From Microvirga sp. 3-52 (GTDB lineage Bacteria > Pseudomonadota > Alphaproteobacteria > Rhizobiales > Beijerinckiaceae): a stretch of DNA of 64,000 bases. The DNA lies in NCBI RefSeq assembly GCF_018383585.1, contig NZ_JAHAMK010000003.1:1-64000 (forward strand), written 5' to 3'. The notes beneath the pieces were generated by a model. The model saw nothing but the letters and a program-made list of their open reading frames with translations, searched no databases and had not been told where the DNA came from. Position numbers and translations under genes: made by a program. Shown piece by piece: positions 27,879-37,417 of the stretch. How positions within the stretch are numbered: the first letter of the stretch is position 1; the number at the start of each line of letters is the position of its first letter.

Positions 27879-29084
27879 ATGAGTCTGTATGGCGTTCTTC
27901 GCAGTGGCGTTTCTGGTATGAACGCCCAGTCGAACAAGTTGGGTACCGTCGCCGAGAACATCCAGAACTCGAGCACGAACGGATACAAGCGAGCTTCGAC
28001 GGAGTTCTCGTCCCTCATTCTTCCTTCGAGTGAAGGCAGCTATAACTCCGGCTCCGTCACCAGCAGGGTTCGCTATACGATCGCCGATCAAGGGCCCATC
28101 GCTTACACGACGTCCGCGTCGGATCTGGCGATCTCCGGCAACGGCTTCTTCGTGGTGAGTGACCCGAGCGGATCCCCCTACCTGACGCGCGCCGGCAACT
28201 TCGTCAAAGACGGGCGGACGGGCAACCTCGTAAACGCCTCCGGGTTCACCCTGATGGGCTACAAGCTGGGAGCGGGAGCCGTCAATCCTTCCTTGAACAG
28301 CCTTGACGGCGTCGAGCCGGTCAACATGTCCTCCTTCGCCATGCAGGCCACCGGCTCGACGAATGGAACATTCAAAGGCAATCTGCCGGACGGCGAGCCT
28401 GTCATTGCTCCTCCGGCCGTTGTCAGCAAGCAATCGTCGCTCCAAGTCTATGACAAGGTCGGCAACCCGATTAAGATCGACATCGCCTTGACCAAAACGA
28501 GCGCGACCGAGTGGACCATTACCGTTAGCAATGGCACGACCTCTGAACCGTTGGTCCCTGCTGTGCCAACAATGACCCTGGAGTTCGATGGGGACGGTCA
28601 GCTCATCGGACCCGCTGTACTGAACTTCGATATTCCTGGCGGTGAGCCATTTGCCCTCAATATGGCGGGCATGACGCAACTCGCCGGCGAGTACAATGTC
28701 ACCGGCGAGGCCAACGGCAATGCGCCGTCTGCTGTAAAGGACGTCGAGTTCGCTTCAGATGGCACCGTCTATGCCGTCTATGAGGACGGAACCCGCGTCG
28801 GCGCCTACCGGATTCCCCTGGCGAACGTGTCGAGCCCGGACAATCTGAGCCCTCGCGCCGGCAACGTCTACGAGACGACGGCTGCATCCGGCGGCTATCA
28901 GGTCGGCTTCCCGGAAATGTCCGGCTTCGGATCCATTGCATCGGGCGCACTTGAGGGATCGAACGTCGATATCGGCACGGAGCTGACGGCCATGATCGAG
29001 GCTCAGACCAGCTACACGGCGAACTCGAAGGTCTTCCAGACCGGATCCGAGCTGCTCGACGTCTTGATGAACCTGAAGCGATAA
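27879..29084 (+). CDS. flgE: flagellar hook protein FlgE
   Basis: A 401-residue hook subunit. N-terminal helix: L-R-S-G-V-S-G-M-N-A-Q-S-N-K-L-G-T-V-A-E-N, then Q-N-S-S-T-N-G-Y-K-R-A. C-terminal: G-A-L-E-G-S-N-V-D-I-G-T-E-L-T-A-M-I. The central surface domains (about 150-320) are less conserved. The length matches rhizobial FlgE (about 400-420). It heads a long plus-strand run through flgK, flgL, flaF, flbT, flgD, fliQ, flhA and fliR. Confidence 0.96.
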   Translation: MSLYGVLRSGVSGMNAQSNKLGTVAENIQNSSTNGYKRASTEFSSLILPSSEGSYNSGSVTSRVRYTIADQGPIAYTTSASDLAISGNGFFVVSDPSGSPYLTRAGNFVKDGRTGNLVNASGFTLMGYKLGAGAVNPSLNSLDGVEPVNMSSFAMQATGSTNGTFKGNLPDGEPVIAPPAVVSKQSSLQVYDKVGNPIKIDIALTKTSATEWTITVSNGTTSEPLVPAVPTMTLEFDGDGQLIGPAVLNFDIPGGEPFALNMAGMTQLAGEYNVTGEANGNAPSAVKDVEFASDGTVYAVYEDGTRVGAYRIPLANVSSPDNLSPRAGNVYETTAASGGYQVGFPEMSGFGSIASGALEGSNVDIGTELTAMIEAQTSYTANSKVFQTGSELLDVLMNLKR

Positions 29085-29116
29085 CTCTTTTCCTTTTGCT
29101 CAAGGGTCGTTGATCC

Positions 29117-30595
29117 ATGTCTCTGTCAGTAGCCTATAATACGGCGCGCTCATCGTTGCAGGCGTCGCAATCGCAGATGGCGGTTGTGTCTCGCAATACG
29201 TCGGGAGCTTCCGATCCGAGCTATTCACGCAAGATCGCGGCTCTCACGACCACCGGCGGGTATGCCCGCATCACGGTCCTCCGGGCCAGCGATCAGGCTC
29301 TGTTGGCAAAGATGTTGGAAACGACCTCCGACGCCGCCACTCAGAAGGCCTTGCTGACCGGACTACAGAAGCTGAGCCAGACGATCGGCGACCCTGAGCT
29401 GGATCAGTCCCCTGCAGCACGCATCGGCGCGCTGAGCAGCGCGCTCCAGCAATATGCCAATGCACCGGACAACACCGCGCTGGCGCGGGGATTCGTCAAT
29501 GCAGCATATAATCTGGCCGAGTCCTTGAACCAAGCCACCGTTGCAATCCAAGCCATCCGTCTGGAGGCCGATGGCGGAATGGCGGGTTCGGTTACCCGAA
29601 TCAACGACCTCTTGCAGAAGTTTGAAAAGGCAAACAACCAAGTAATGAGCGGATCCGCTCTGGGCGCCGATGTCAGCGATGCCATGGATATAAGAGACAG
29701 CCTGATTGCTCAGCTCTCTGAAGAAATAGGGGTTGCGGTTGTTCCACGGGCGGGCAATGACATTGCTCTTTATACCGATAGCGGAGTTCCCCTATTCGAT
29801 CGGACGGCAAGGAAGGTAGAGTTTGCGCCGAAGACGTCCTATGACGCCTCTGTAACGGGTGGGCATGTCCTGATCGACGGAGTCCAGGTGACGGGAACAG
29901 GGGCTACAATGCCCTTGAACTCGGGCAACCTTGTCGGATTGGCCCGCCTTCGTGACGATGTGGCGGTGACGTATCAAGCGCAACTCGACGAACTCGCCCG
30001 GAGCGTGATCGCCACCTTTGCGGAGAAAGATCAAACCGGTGGAGGGCTGCCGGACATGCCCGGCGTGTTTACGTATCCAGCGGCGACAGATCCGTCTAAG
30101 CCAGGGCTTGCGGGCAAGATCAAGGTCAACGAAGCAGTTGATCCCGATAAGATCAGAACCGACATCATCCCGAACGAACGCGGAAAGTACGAGAACATCC
30201 GCGATGGCGGCATCAACGGTCTCGGTTACACCTATAACCTTGATGGAAACGCCGACGCCGCCTTCTCCAAGCGCCTCTACGCCTTGGCCGAGGCGATGGT
30301 CGCTCAGCGCGATATTGATCCCGCTCTGGGCTTTGGAGAAACCGCTTCCCTGCAGGGTTTCGCCTCTCTCACCGGGAGCTGGCTAGAGGCGTCGCGCCAG
30401 AGCGCAAGCCAGAGCGTGGATTACCAGACGACCCTGCTCGGGCATGCCTCTGAGGCGCTTTCGAATGCGACAGATGTCAACATGGACGATGAGACTGCAC
30501 TCATGCTGCAGTTGGAGAAGTCCTATTCGGCATCGGCGAAGCTGCTGTCGGTCATCGACCAAATGCTCAAAACCCTTCTCAGTGTTGTAGGCTAA
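29117..30595 (+). CDS. flgK: hook-filament junction protein FlgK (HAP1)
   Basis: A 492-residue junction protein. The N-terminus has the axial-protein helix (A-R-S-S-L-Q-A-S-Q-S-Q-M-A-V-V-S-R-N-T-S-G) and the C-terminal end has D-V-N-M-D-D-E-T-A-L-M-L-Q-L-E-K-S-Y-S-A-S-A-K, both FlgK hallmarks. Normally the first motif contains N-N-I-A-N; here R-N-T-S-G replaces it, a mild divergence. It is followed after three bases by flgL, its partner. Confidence 0.93.
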   Translation: MSLSVAYNTARSSLQASQSQMAVVSRNTSGASDPSYSRKIAALTTTGGYARITVLRASDQALLAKMLETTSDAATQKALLTGLQKLSQTIGDPELDQSPAARIGALSSALQQYANAPDNTALARGFVNAAYNLAESLNQATVAIQAIRLEADGGMAGSVTRINDLLQKFEKANNQVMSGSALGADVSDAMDIRDSLIAQLSEEIGVAVVPRAGNDIALYTDSGVPLFDRTARKVEFAPKTSYDASVTGGHVLIDGVQVTGTGATMPLNSGNLVGLARLRDDVAVTYQAQLDELARSVIATFAEKDQTGGGLPDMPGVFTYPAATDPSKPGLAGKIKVNEAVDPDKIRTDIIPNERGKYENIRDGGINGLGYTYNLDGNADAAFSKRLYALAEAMVAQRDIDPALGFGETASLQGFASLTGSWLEASRQSASQSVDYQTTLLGHASEALSNATDVNMDDETALMLQLEKSYSASAKLLSVIDQMLKTLLSVVG

Positions 30596-30598
30596 TCC

Positions 30599-31648
30599 AT
30601 GAGAACGACTTTCGTCTCAACAATGTCCCTTTGGAACTCATCCAAGTCGTCCCTGGATAAGCTCCAGGCCAATCTGGTGAAGGCCAACAAGGAACTCGTC
30701 TCCGGTCGCGAGGCCGATGTCGGGCTTAAGCTCGGCTACAAGACGGGGACCACATTGTCCCTGCGCCAAGATCGGGCGGAACTCGATGCTCTGACCGACA
30801 GCAATACATCTGCGCTCCTGCGGATCAAATCCACCACCAAGGTGCTGGATCAGATCAGAACCACCGCGGACAAGTTCATGGATGCCTTGATCGCGACACC
30901 CATGTCTCAAGCAAGCGTTCAGGCGATCGGGTATCAAGCCAGAACCAATCTTGATGGTCTGATCTCGGCTCTCAATACCAATGTCGGAGGCCAATTCATC
31001 TTCGGGGGCCTGAATTCTCAGGAAAAGCCGCTCAACAGCTATGCAGGCGGAGCCGCAAAAGCCGCTGTCGATGCTGCTTTCACAGCAGGGCCGCCTGCCG
31101 GATTTGGCTTTGGTCAGAACGCAGCGGGCGTATCGGCGATCACCCCCCTTCAGATGGAAAAGTTCCTGGACGATTCTTTCGCGAACCTTTTCAAGGCGGG
31201 CGGCTGGGAGGAATGGTCCAACGCGTCGAGCGAGAACATCCAGAGCCGGATCTCCCCACAAGAGAAGCTCGAGGCATCCGCCAATGCCAACGATGAAGCG
31301 ATCCAGAAATTGACGATGGCCTATACGATGATCTTTGATCTCGGCCTCAGCAATCTCAATGATCAGACGAGGGAAGTTCTCGTCAACAGGGCCATCGAGA
31401 CCTTCTCTGCCGCCATCACTGGCTTGACGGGCATGCAGGCGAAGCTGGGAACCGTGCAGGAGAAAATCGAGCAGGCGGGTGAGAGAATGAGCCTGCAGAA
31501 GGATATCCTGGACGAGAAGATCACGCATTTGGAAGCGGTCGATCCTGCTGAAGCAAAGATCAGAATCGACCAGCTGTCGACGCAGCTTCAAACATCATAC
31601 TCTTTGACGGCCCAACTCAAGAATTTGAGTCTGATCAACTTCATCTGA
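30599..31648 (+). CDS. flgL: hook-filament junction protein FlgL (HAP3)
   Basis: A 349-residue flagellin-like junction protein. N-terminal flagellin-like helix: S-L-D-K-L-Q-A-N-L-V-K-A-N-K-E-L-V-S-G-R, with the D-V-G-L-K-L-G region. The C-terminal end has the T-Q-L-Q-T-S-Y-S-L-T-A-Q-L motif shared by FlgL and flagellins. It differs from the true flagellin at 40.7 kb by size and by its position directly after flgK. Confidence 0.92.
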   Translation: MRTTFVSTMSLWNSSKSSLDKLQANLVKANKELVSGREADVGLKLGYKTGTTLSLRQDRAELDALTDSNTSALLRIKSTTKVLDQIRTTADKFMDALIATPMSQASVQAIGYQARTNLDGLISALNTNVGGQFIFGGLNSQEKPLNSYAGGAAKAAVDAAFTAGPPAGFGFGQNAAGVSAITPLQMEKFLDDSFANLFKAGGWEEWSNASSENIQSRISPQEKLEASANANDEAIQKLTMAYTMIFDLGLSNLNDQTREVLVNRAIETFSAAITGLTGMQAKLGTVQEKIEQAGERMSLQKDILDEKITHLEAVDPAEAKIRIDQLSTQLQTSYSLTAQLKNLSLINFI

Positions 31649-31664
31649 TTGCCGGAGTTCAGTA

Positions 31665-32012
31665 ATGTATCGTTTTTCTTACGCTGAAGTGATCGAAGAC
31701 TCTTCCAGGGAAGGCCGTCAACGGGAATTTGAGCTCTTCGACCGCGCCATCAACCTGATGAAGGCAGCTGAGGGGAAGCCTTCCCAATCCCCTGAAATGA
31801 TCGATGCGATCGTTTTCATTCAACGACTGTGGACCTTCCTGATCAAGGATCTGGGTCATCCTGACAACGGATTGCCCGACCAGCTGAAAGGTCAGCTCAT
31901 TTCCATCGGGCTTTGGGTGATGCGTGAATCGGACCGTGTGGTCCGGGGTGAGCAGAAGAGCCTTGAAGCGCTGATCGATATCAATGCCATGATCCAGGAG
32001 GGTCTGAAATGA
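31665..32012 (+). CDS. flaF: flagellin biosynthesis regulator FlaF
   Basis: A 115-residue cytoplasmic protein. The start Y-R-F-S-Y-A-E-V-I-E-D-S and the conserved R-E-F-E-L-F-D-R-A-I and L-W-V-M-R-E-S segments identify FlaF. In Caulobacter and rhizobia, FlaF acts with FlbT as a positive regulator and secretion partner for flagellin, often opposed to FlbT. Its stop overlaps the flbT ATG (ATGA), so the two are coupled. No fliS is seen in the window, which fits FlaF replacing that chaperone. Confidence 0.93.
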   Translation: MYRFSYAEVIEDSSREGRQREFELFDRAINLMKAAEGKPSQSPEMIDAIVFIQRLWTFLIKDLGHPDNGLPDQLKGQLISIGLWVMRESDRVVRGEQKSLEALIDINAMIQEGLK

Positions 32013-32431
32013 AAGCCAAAATGAGATTCTCCCTGAAGGCCGGTGAACGCATCTTCATCAATGGAGCCGTTCTGACCGTCAGCCAGAAGGTGACGTTGAG
32101 CCTCCTGAACGAAGCGCGCTTCCTTCTGGAGAGCCATGTCCTCCAGGTCACTGAGGCGACGACCCCAATGCGTCAGCTCTATTTCGTCGTGCAATCTCTC
32201 CTGATCAATCCGCAGGAAGCGGGCAAGGTCATGGGCGCATTCCGCAAGCTGCACGATGCCTTGGTCCAAGTCGCCGCCGATGAAGGAGTGAAGGATACAT
32301 TGGGCAAGGTCGGTGACCTTGTGGAAGCTGATCGCACATTCGATGCGTTGAAGCTTATTCGAACCCTGTTCGAGCCGGTCGAGGCCCAACAATCCGCACC
32401 GGCGGAGCCCGCCGCGGTTCAGGCGGCATAA
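32009..32431 (+). CDS. flbT: flagellin mRNA regulator FlbT
   Basis: A 140-residue RNA-associated regulator that binds the 5' leader of flagellin mRNA and blocks translation until the hook is complete (known in Caulobacter). Family motifs: F-S-L-K-A-G-E-R-I-F-I-N-G-A, F-L-L-E-S-H-V-L and Q-L-Y-F-V-V-Q-S-L-L-I-N-P. It starts inside the flaF stop. The likely target is the leader of the flagellin gene at 40668, whose upstream region holds notable palindromes. Confidence 0.94.
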   Translation: MKAKMRFSLKAGERIFINGAVLTVSQKVTLSLLNEARFLLESHVLQVTEATTPMRQLYFVVQSLLINPQEAGKVMGAFRKLHDALVQVAADEGVKDTLGKVGDLVEADRTFDALKLIRTLFEPVEAQQSAPAEPAAVQAA

Positions 32432-32443
32432 TCCAGGATTTTC

Positions 32444-32842
32444 ATGATGAACGTCTCCTCTGTCTCCAGCACATTCACGACTCAGCGGGCAGCCGCAACT
32501 GAGACGTCTTCGACTGCGACCTACGACAACTTCCTGAAGCTGTTGATGACGCAGATGAAGAATCAGGACCCGACTGAGCCGATGAAGTCGACCGATTACA
32601 TGGCTCAGCTTGCGACTTTCTCTCAGGTCGAGCAGACGGTGAAAAGCAATTCCAAGCTCGATGCGCTACTGGTTTCTTCAGCGTGGTCGCAAGCAGACAG
32701 CGTTATTGGCCGCACTGTCACGACGGCCGATGGCAAGGTATCCGGCGAGGTATCGTCCGTCACGATCACGAGCGAAGGTGCCGTCGCAAAGCTCAAGGAT
32801 GGGACGCACCTCCTTCTCGGCCCGGGCATCATTGTGAGCTGA
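32444..32842 (+). CDS. flgD: flagellar hook-assembly scaffold FlgD
   Basis: A 132-residue hook-capping protein. The N-terminal FlgD motif T-Y-D-N-F-L-K-L-L-M-T-Q-M-K-N-Q-D-P-T-E-P-M is complete, followed by M-A-Q-L-A-T-F-S-Q-V-E-Q. The C-terminal tudor/Ig-like half is short, as in other Rhizobiales, where FlgD is about 130 residues against more than 220 in enterobacteria. The start could be 32444 or the adjacent ATG at 32447. It lies two bases before fliQ. Confidence 0.93.
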   Translation: MMNVSSVSSTFTTQRAAATETSSTATYDNFLKLLMTQMKNQDPTEPMKSTDYMAQLATFSQVEQTVKSNSKLDALLVSSAWSQADSVIGRTVTTADGKVSGEVSSVTITSEGAVAKLKDGTHLLLGPGIIVS

Positions 32843-32844
32843 CC

Positions 32845-33111
32845 ATGAACGAAGTCGATGCCCTCGAGCTTGTTCGGGCAGCCATTTGGACCGTCATCAT
32901 TGCTGCAGGGCCTGCCGTCGCTGCAGCGATGGTCATAGGCATCGTCATCGCTCTGCTTCAGGCACTGACGCAGATCCAAGAGGTCACTCTCACATTTATC
33001 CCGAAGATCATCGCCATTCTGGTGGTAGCCCTCGTAACCGGGTCCTTCGTCGGGTCGCAGATCTTTGCCTTCACCGAACTGGTCTACGGCAAGATTGTAA
33101 CAGGATTCTAG
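32845..33111 (+). CDS. fliQ: flagellar type III export protein FliQ
   Basis: An 88-residue protein with two transmembrane helices (about residues 15-40 and 53-75). Family motifs: I-A-L-L-Q-A-L-T-Q-I-Q-E-V-T-L-T-F-I-P-K and a C-terminal polar end. The frame is open upstream, inside flgD, but the ATG at 32845 starts the conserved sequence and gives the standard length. The next 122 bases before flhA hold no gene that I can support. Confidence 0.94.
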   Translation: MNEVDALELVRAAIWTVIIAAGPAVAAAMVIGIVIALLQALTQIQEVTLTFIPKIIAILVVALVTGSFVGSQIFAFTELVYGKIVTGF

Positions 33112-33233
33112 GTTGCCGTCACTTGAGCGGCATAGTGGGCAAGGGTCGGCTCCTTAAGGTGGGGCGCGACCCTCGCGCAAGCTTCATGGTCCATGTGTCA
33201 GTCTAATCGTCCACCCGTTGAGCTGACAGGCAA

Positions 33234-35309
33234 ATGGAAGCAACTGAAGTTACAGCCCTGGGGCGCGGCAGGGATCTGGCATTTGCCGGCGTCGTGGTCG
33301 GTATTCTGGCCATTCTCTTTCTCCCGATCCCGCCGCTTGCGATCGACATGGGGCTCGCCTTCTCTGTGGCGCTGTCCGTCCTGATCCTGATGGTGGCGCT
33401 CTGGATTCAGAAACCTCTTGAGTTCTCAGCCTTTCCCACGGTCCTCCTCATTGCAACTTTGTTGCGTCTCGCGCTGAGTATTGCCTCGACGCGCCTGATC
33501 CTGTCGGATGGCCATAAAGGTGTCGATGCTGCCGGCCATGTGATCAGTGGCTTTTCCCAATTCGTGATGAGCGGCGATTTCGTTATCGGTATCGTCGTCT
33601 TCATCATCCTGATCACCGTCAACTTCCTGGTCATCACCAAAGGTGCCACCCGTATCGCCGAGGTGGGCGCCCGGTTCACGCTCGACGCCATTCCCGGTAA
33701 GCAGATGGCCATCGATGCCGATCTGTCCGCGGGTCTGATCGACGAGAAGGAAGCCCAGAAGAGGCGGCGCGAACTCGAAGAGGAAAGCGCCTTCTTCGGA
33801 TCGATGGACGGTGCTTCAAAATTTGTCCGCGGCGAGGCCGTTGCAAGTTTGATCACGATCGCCGTCAACATCTTCGGCGGCATCATCATCGGTGTCACGC
33901 GCCACGGCATGCCTCTGTCCAAAGCTGCCGATGTCTTCACTCAGCTTTCCGTTGGCGACGGCTTGGTCAGCCAGATCCCCGCTCTCGTCGTCTCTCTGGC
34001 AGCCGGTCTTCTGGTGTCGAAGGGAGGAACGCGGGGGCAAGCCCAGAAGGCCGTTCTCGATCAGCTCGGAGCCTACCCGAGAGCACTGATGGTCGCATCG
34101 GCCCTGATGTTCGTCTTTGCCATTGTGCCTGGCCTGCCGATGATCCCGTTCCTGCTGCTCGGCGGCTGCATGGGCTTCATCGCCTACTCGATTCCGAAGC
34201 ACAGAGCGGACCAGGAAGCTCAGGTTGAGGCTAAGCTTGCGGAGGCACAGCAGAAGAATCTCCTGGAATCGCGAGACTCGGTCAAGGAATCCCTGAAGCT
34301 CGCCGAAATTGAACTTTGCCTCGGCAAGCATCTGGCCTCGTATCTGTCGAGCTCGCATGGAGATCTGGCGCACCGCGTGAGTAAGATGCGCAAGAAATTC
34401 GCCCAGGATTACGGTTTCGTCCTTCCGGATGTGAAGCTTTCGGACAGTCTCATGATTCCGCCGAAGAGCTATCAGATCAAAATCCACGGTACTGTTGTGG
34501 CGACGCAGGAAATTCGCCCGGGCGATCTCCTCGTCGTGCTCGGAGACGGTCCGATGCCCGACGTGCCGGGTGATGAGGTCCGGGAGCCGGCCTTTGGGAT
34601 GAAAGCCCTTTGGGTTTCAGATGTCTATCTGAACGAGGTCAAACGACAGGGCTTTCAGGCGGTGGATGGGGCATCGGTTCTCCTGACCCATCTGAGCGAG
34701 GTGATCCGCAACAACCTGCCTCAGCTCCTGTCCTACAAGGATGTCCGCAATCTCCTGGATGGGCTCGATTCCGAGTACAAGCGCTTGCTCGATGATATCT
34801 GCCCCTCGCAGATCTCCTATTCGGGTCTCCAGTCCGTATTGAAGCTCCTGTTGGCTGAGCGCGTATCCATCCGCAACCTGAGCCTGATCCTTGAGGCGAT
34901 CGCCGAGATTGCTCCTCATGCCCGCCGGGCTGAGCAACTGGTGGAGCATGTGCGGGTTCGGATCGCCCAGCAGATCTGCGGCGATCTCGCGGAAGGGGGC
35001 GCCTTGAATGTGCTGAGACTCGGCAACAGATGGGATATCGCATTCCATCAGAGCCTGAAACGTGATGCAAAAGGCGACGTTGTCGAGTTCGACATCGATC
35101 CGCGTCTCGTCGAACAGTTCGGGGCCGAGGCTTCCGAAGCCATCAAGGCCCGCATGGGCCAGGTTCATACCTTCGCCATCGTAACGGCGCCGGACGCTCG
35201 CCCTTATGTACGCATGATCATCGAGCGCATGTTCTCCTCGCTGCCCGTTCTGTCACATCTGGAAATTGCCCGAGGAGTCGAGGTCAACTCGCTTGGTACG
35301 GTCTCGTGA
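33234..35309 (+). CDS. flhA: flagellar type III export protein FlhA
   Basis: A 691-residue export-gate protein. There are eight transmembrane helices in the first 320 residues, the FHIPEP-type conserved region ([14 protein letters not shown] and [11 protein letters not shown]-type motif, here [15 protein letters not shown]) and a large cytoplasmic domain that forms a nonameric docking ring. Length agrees with the family. Its stop overlaps the fliR GTG. Confidence 0.97.
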   Translation: MEATEVTALGRGRDLAFAGVVVGILAILFLPIPPLAIDMGLAFSVALSVLILMVALWIQKPLEFSAFPTVLLIATLLRLALSIASTRLILSDGHKGVDAAGHVISGFSQFVMSGDFVIGIVVFIILITVNFLVITKGATRIAEVGARFTLDAIPGKQMAIDADLSAGLIDEKEAQKRRRELEEESAFFGSMDGASKFVRGEAVASLITIAVNIFGGIIIGVTRHGMPLSKAADVFTQLSVGDGLVSQIPALVVSLAAGLLVSKGGTRGQAQKAVLDQLGAYPRALMVASALMFVFAIVPGLPMIPFLLLGGCMGFIAYSIPKHRADQEAQVEAKLAEAQQKNLLESRDSVKESLKLAEIELCLGKHLASYLSSSHGDLAHRVSKMRKKFAQDYGFVLPDVKLSDSLMIPPKSYQIKIHGTVVATQEIRPGDLLVVLGDGPMPDVPGDEVREPAFGMKALWVSDVYLNEVKRQGFQAVDGASVLLTHLSEVIRNNLPQLLSYKDVRNLLDGLDSEYKRLLDDICPSQISYSGLQSVLKLLLAERVSIRNLSLILEAIAEIAPHARRAEQLVEHVRVRIAQQICGDLAEGGALNVLRLGNRWDIAFHQSLKRDAKGDVVEFDIDPRLVEQFGAEASEAIKARMGQVHTFAIVTAPDARPYVRMIIERMFSSLPVLSHLEIARGVEVNSLGTVS

Positions 35310-36061
35310 ACCAGGTAACGCCCGAGATCCTGCTGGGGATCTTCCTGATCTTCTGCCGGATCGGCGGATGTCTGATGATCGCTCCGGGCTTCTCGAGTAA
35401 CCGGATTCCGATCCAGGTACGGCTCTTTATAGGCTTGGCCACCAGTCTGGCGCTGGCGCCGATCCTTCTCGAGAAGGTTCAAACCAGCATCCCGTCTCAG
35501 GCTCCTGCTGCGATCCTCGTCTATATTCTCTCGGAACTGCTGACGGGCATCCTGATCGGCTTGTTGGGACGCGTCTATTTCATGGCGTTGCAGACCATGT
35601 TGAGTGCCGTGGCGATGGCCCTGAGCCTCGGCGGCATGCCGGGAACGCCGATCGATGAGGCCGAACCCCTTCCTCCGATCAGTTCCTTCATCATGATGGT
35701 GGCAACGGCTGTCCTCTTCCTGTCGGACCTTCATTGGGAGCTGTTTCGAGGGCTCATCGCCTCGTACTCACGGCTGCCTTTGGGGGAGGGGCTGGGCATG
35801 AGGCTCTCGCTGACGCAGCTGGTCGACCAGATCGGTATCGCCTTCGTCCTTGCCCTCAGGATCAGCAGCCCCTTCATTCTATACTCGGTAATCGTCAACT
35901 TGGCGGTCGGACTGACAAACAAGCTCACGCCGCAGATTCCGGTTTATTTCCTGGCAACTCCTTTCATCATGCTCGGCGGATTGCTCATCATATACTTCGC
36001 AGCAAGCGACTATGTGCTCCTCTTCATGGACGCTTTTTCAACTTGGCTTCGAGACGGGTAG
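35306..36061 (+). CDS. fliR: flagellar type III export protein FliR
   Basis: A 251-residue membrane protein with about six hydrophobic segments. Typical features: an [12 protein letters not shown] start region, I-P-I-Q-V-R-L and [13 protein letters not shown]. It begins at a GTG overlapping the flhA stop (GTGA), so it is translationally coupled to flhA. With FliP and FliQ it forms the export pore. Confidence 0.95.
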   Translation: MNQVTPEILLGIFLIFCRIGGCLMIAPGFSSNRIPIQVRLFIGLATSLALAPILLEKVQTSIPSQAPAAILVYILSELLTGILIGLLGRVYFMALQTMLSAVAMALSLGGMPGTPIDEAEPLPPISSFIMMVATAVLFLSDLHWELFRGLIASYSRLPLGEGLGMRLSLTQLVDQIGIAFVLALRISSPFILYSVIVNLAVGLTNKLTPQIPVYFLATPFIMLGGLLIIYFAASDYVLLFMDAFSTWLRDG

Positions 36062-36066
36062 GCTGG

Positions 36067-36465
36067 ATGAGACAGAGAATCCGGAAGATCGACCGCATTC
36101 TGAAAGTGCAGCAGCATCTCCAGAAGGAAGCCGAGCTGAAGCTCGGCCATCTTGAGCGAGAAGCGTCCGAACTCAAGGTCGCCCAGGAAACGCTCATTCA
36201 GACGATGAACGATCACGAGACGCTCCACGGCCTCTTCGTCGATGTCGCTGCCAAGCGCCTGCAAGGATTGGCTTCTCAAGCCAGCGCAGTAGACAGGGCG
36301 AAGGTGGCGCAGAAGGCCGTCACCATCGACAAGGCCATGCAGGCGAAGCGGACGGAGAAGATGCTGTCCGGCCTCAGGGATCAGGAGAGACGGGAGACTG
36401 AGAAAAAGGATCTCGCCTCCATTCTCGAGCTGCTTGCGAAGGGCGCGAGCGCAAGCTTCCCGTAA
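36067..36465 (+). CDS. fliJ: FliJ-like flagellar export chaperone
   Basis: A 132-residue protein that is almost entirely charged alpha helix (R-I-R-K-I-D-R-I-L-K-V-Q-Q-H-L-Q-K at the start, then long Glu/Lys/Gln heptads), the coiled-coil build of FliJ. FliJ links FliI to FlhA and escorts junction-protein chaperones. Sequence conservation is weak, so the name rests on size, build and position right after fliR (5 bases). The upstream-open frame belongs to fliR in another frame and is not used. Confidence 0.7.
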   Translation: MRQRIRKIDRILKVQQHLQKEAELKLGHLEREASELKVAQETLIQTMNDHETLHGLFVDVAAKRLQGLASQASAVDRAKVAQKAVTIDKAMQAKRTEKMLSGLRDQERRETEKKDLASILELLAKGASASFP

Positions 36466-36486
36466 GCTAGCCGCGCTACAGGTATT

Positions 36487-36506
36487 CTCAAGTATAGAAA
36501 CTTGAG
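36487..36506 (+). promoter_or_regulatory. perfect hairpin before the flgJ-like gene
   Basis: CTCAAGT-ATAGAA-ACTTGAG forms a 7-bp stem with a 6-base loop. Its right arm ends 9 bases before the ATG at 36516 and overlaps the ribosome-binding region, so it could control translation of the downstream gene or act as an operator. There is no T-run, so a simple terminator is unlikely. Confidence 0.35.
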
Positions 36507-36515
36507 AGATGCGAG

Positions 36516-37028
36516 ATGGCGATCAGCCCTCCCTCAGATATTGTCAACGACGTCGCGCGGGCGGCGGATCCTGCGCGGTATCAAGCTGCTGCGCAGAAGC
36601 TTCTCGATGGCGCGTCCGCCGTGGACGGCGCCAGCTTCGAGGACGCCGTGAAGTCGGTGGCCGGCCAGCCTCTGATGACGTCCGGTGCCGATGTTTATAC
36701 CTTGCGAAACTCTCTTCGTAACGATGCCGAGCTGGCCGGTGCTGCCAGGACGAAGAAGGCCCACCAGGAATTCGAAGCCTATATTCTTCAGACCTTCGTC
36801 GAATCCATGCTTCCGAAGGATGCGGAGAACACCTACGGCAAGGGCAATGCCGGCTCGATCTGGAAGTCCATGATGGCTGAGCAGATCGGGGCGCAGATTT
36901 CGCGAGTGGGCGGCATAGGCATCGCGAAGCGGCTTCTCGGCTCCCGGGAGGCCGGGCCGTCAGCCGACATCCCGGCCCCTCCGGCGTCGCCGTCCTTCTC
37001 CGGCAAGTTCTCACCCCAAAAGATATGA
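36516..37028 (+). CDS. flgJ: rod-binding protein, FlgJ N-terminal type (CheL-like)
   Basis: A 170-residue protein with the rod-binding domain of FlgJ (K-A-H-Q-E-F-E-A-Y-I-L-Q-T-F-V-E-S-M-L-P, then G-N-A-G-S-I-W-K-S-M-M-A-E-Q-I). The C-terminal glycosidase domain of enterobacterial FlgJ is missing, as is usual in alphaproteobacteria, and the tail is Pro/Ser-rich. The muramidase job is probably done by the separate SLT protein at 19.0 kb. In Caulobacter this protein is named CheL. Confidence 0.85.
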   Translation: MAISPPSDIVNDVARAADPARYQAAAQKLLDGASAVDGASFEDAVKSVAGQPLMTSGADVYTLRNSLRNDAELAGAARTKKAHQEFEAYILQTFVESMLPKDAENTYGKGNAGSIWKSMMAEQIGAQISRVGGIGIAKRLLGSREAGPSADIPAPPASPSFSGKFSPQKI

Positions 37029-37069
37029 CCGGGATGGCCGTCCACCATCGCCATTAAGCAGGAAGCAAC

Positions 37070-37417
37070 ATGATGCTGATGAAGTCTCTCGATCGTCTTG
37101 AAGAAACTCTGGACATGGAAACGTCCGCTCTCATGGCGCGGGATCTGTCCAACCTTGAGGAGTTCAACCGGCGCAAGAGCCAATGCCTCCTCGAGATCAG
37201 CCGGATCGTCCGCACGGCCGAGATCCATGCGCTCGATCAGAAGGCGACGAAGCGCCTCCAGGATCTCCAGGTCAAGATCGAGGCCAACCAGGACATTCTG
37301 CGGCGTCACATGCATGCCGTGCAGGAGGTTGCAGGCATCATCTCGAACGCGATCCAGAACGCGGAATCCGACAGCACATACTCGGCGCATATGAACAGGG
37401 CGGGCTTCGGCGCATGA
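37070..37417 (+). CDS. flgN: FlgN-like flagellar export chaperone
   Basis: A 115-residue all-helical protein (M-K-S-L-D-R-L-E-E-T-L-D-M-E-T, L-E-E-F-N-R-R-K-S-Q-C-L-L-E-I, N-Q-D-I-L-R-R-H) with the FlgN pattern, including a terminal helix after A-N-Q-D-I-L. FlgN chaperones FlgK and FlgL. Starts at 37070 after AGGAAG; an in-frame ATG lies directly after it. Its stop overlaps the next ATG. Conservation in this family is low, and position between a rod-binding protein and cheY supports the name. Confidence 0.7.
   Translation: MMLMKSLDRLEETLDMETSALMARDLSNLEEFNRRKSQCLLEISRIVRTAEIHALDQKATKRLQDLQVKIEANQDILRRHMHAVQEVAGIISNAIQNAESDSTYSAHMNRAGFGA

Noticed and set aside
36425-36480. Hairpin around the fliJ stop (AGCTT-CCCGT-AAGCT) as a terminator
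   Set aside because: Only a 5-bp stem and no T-run.
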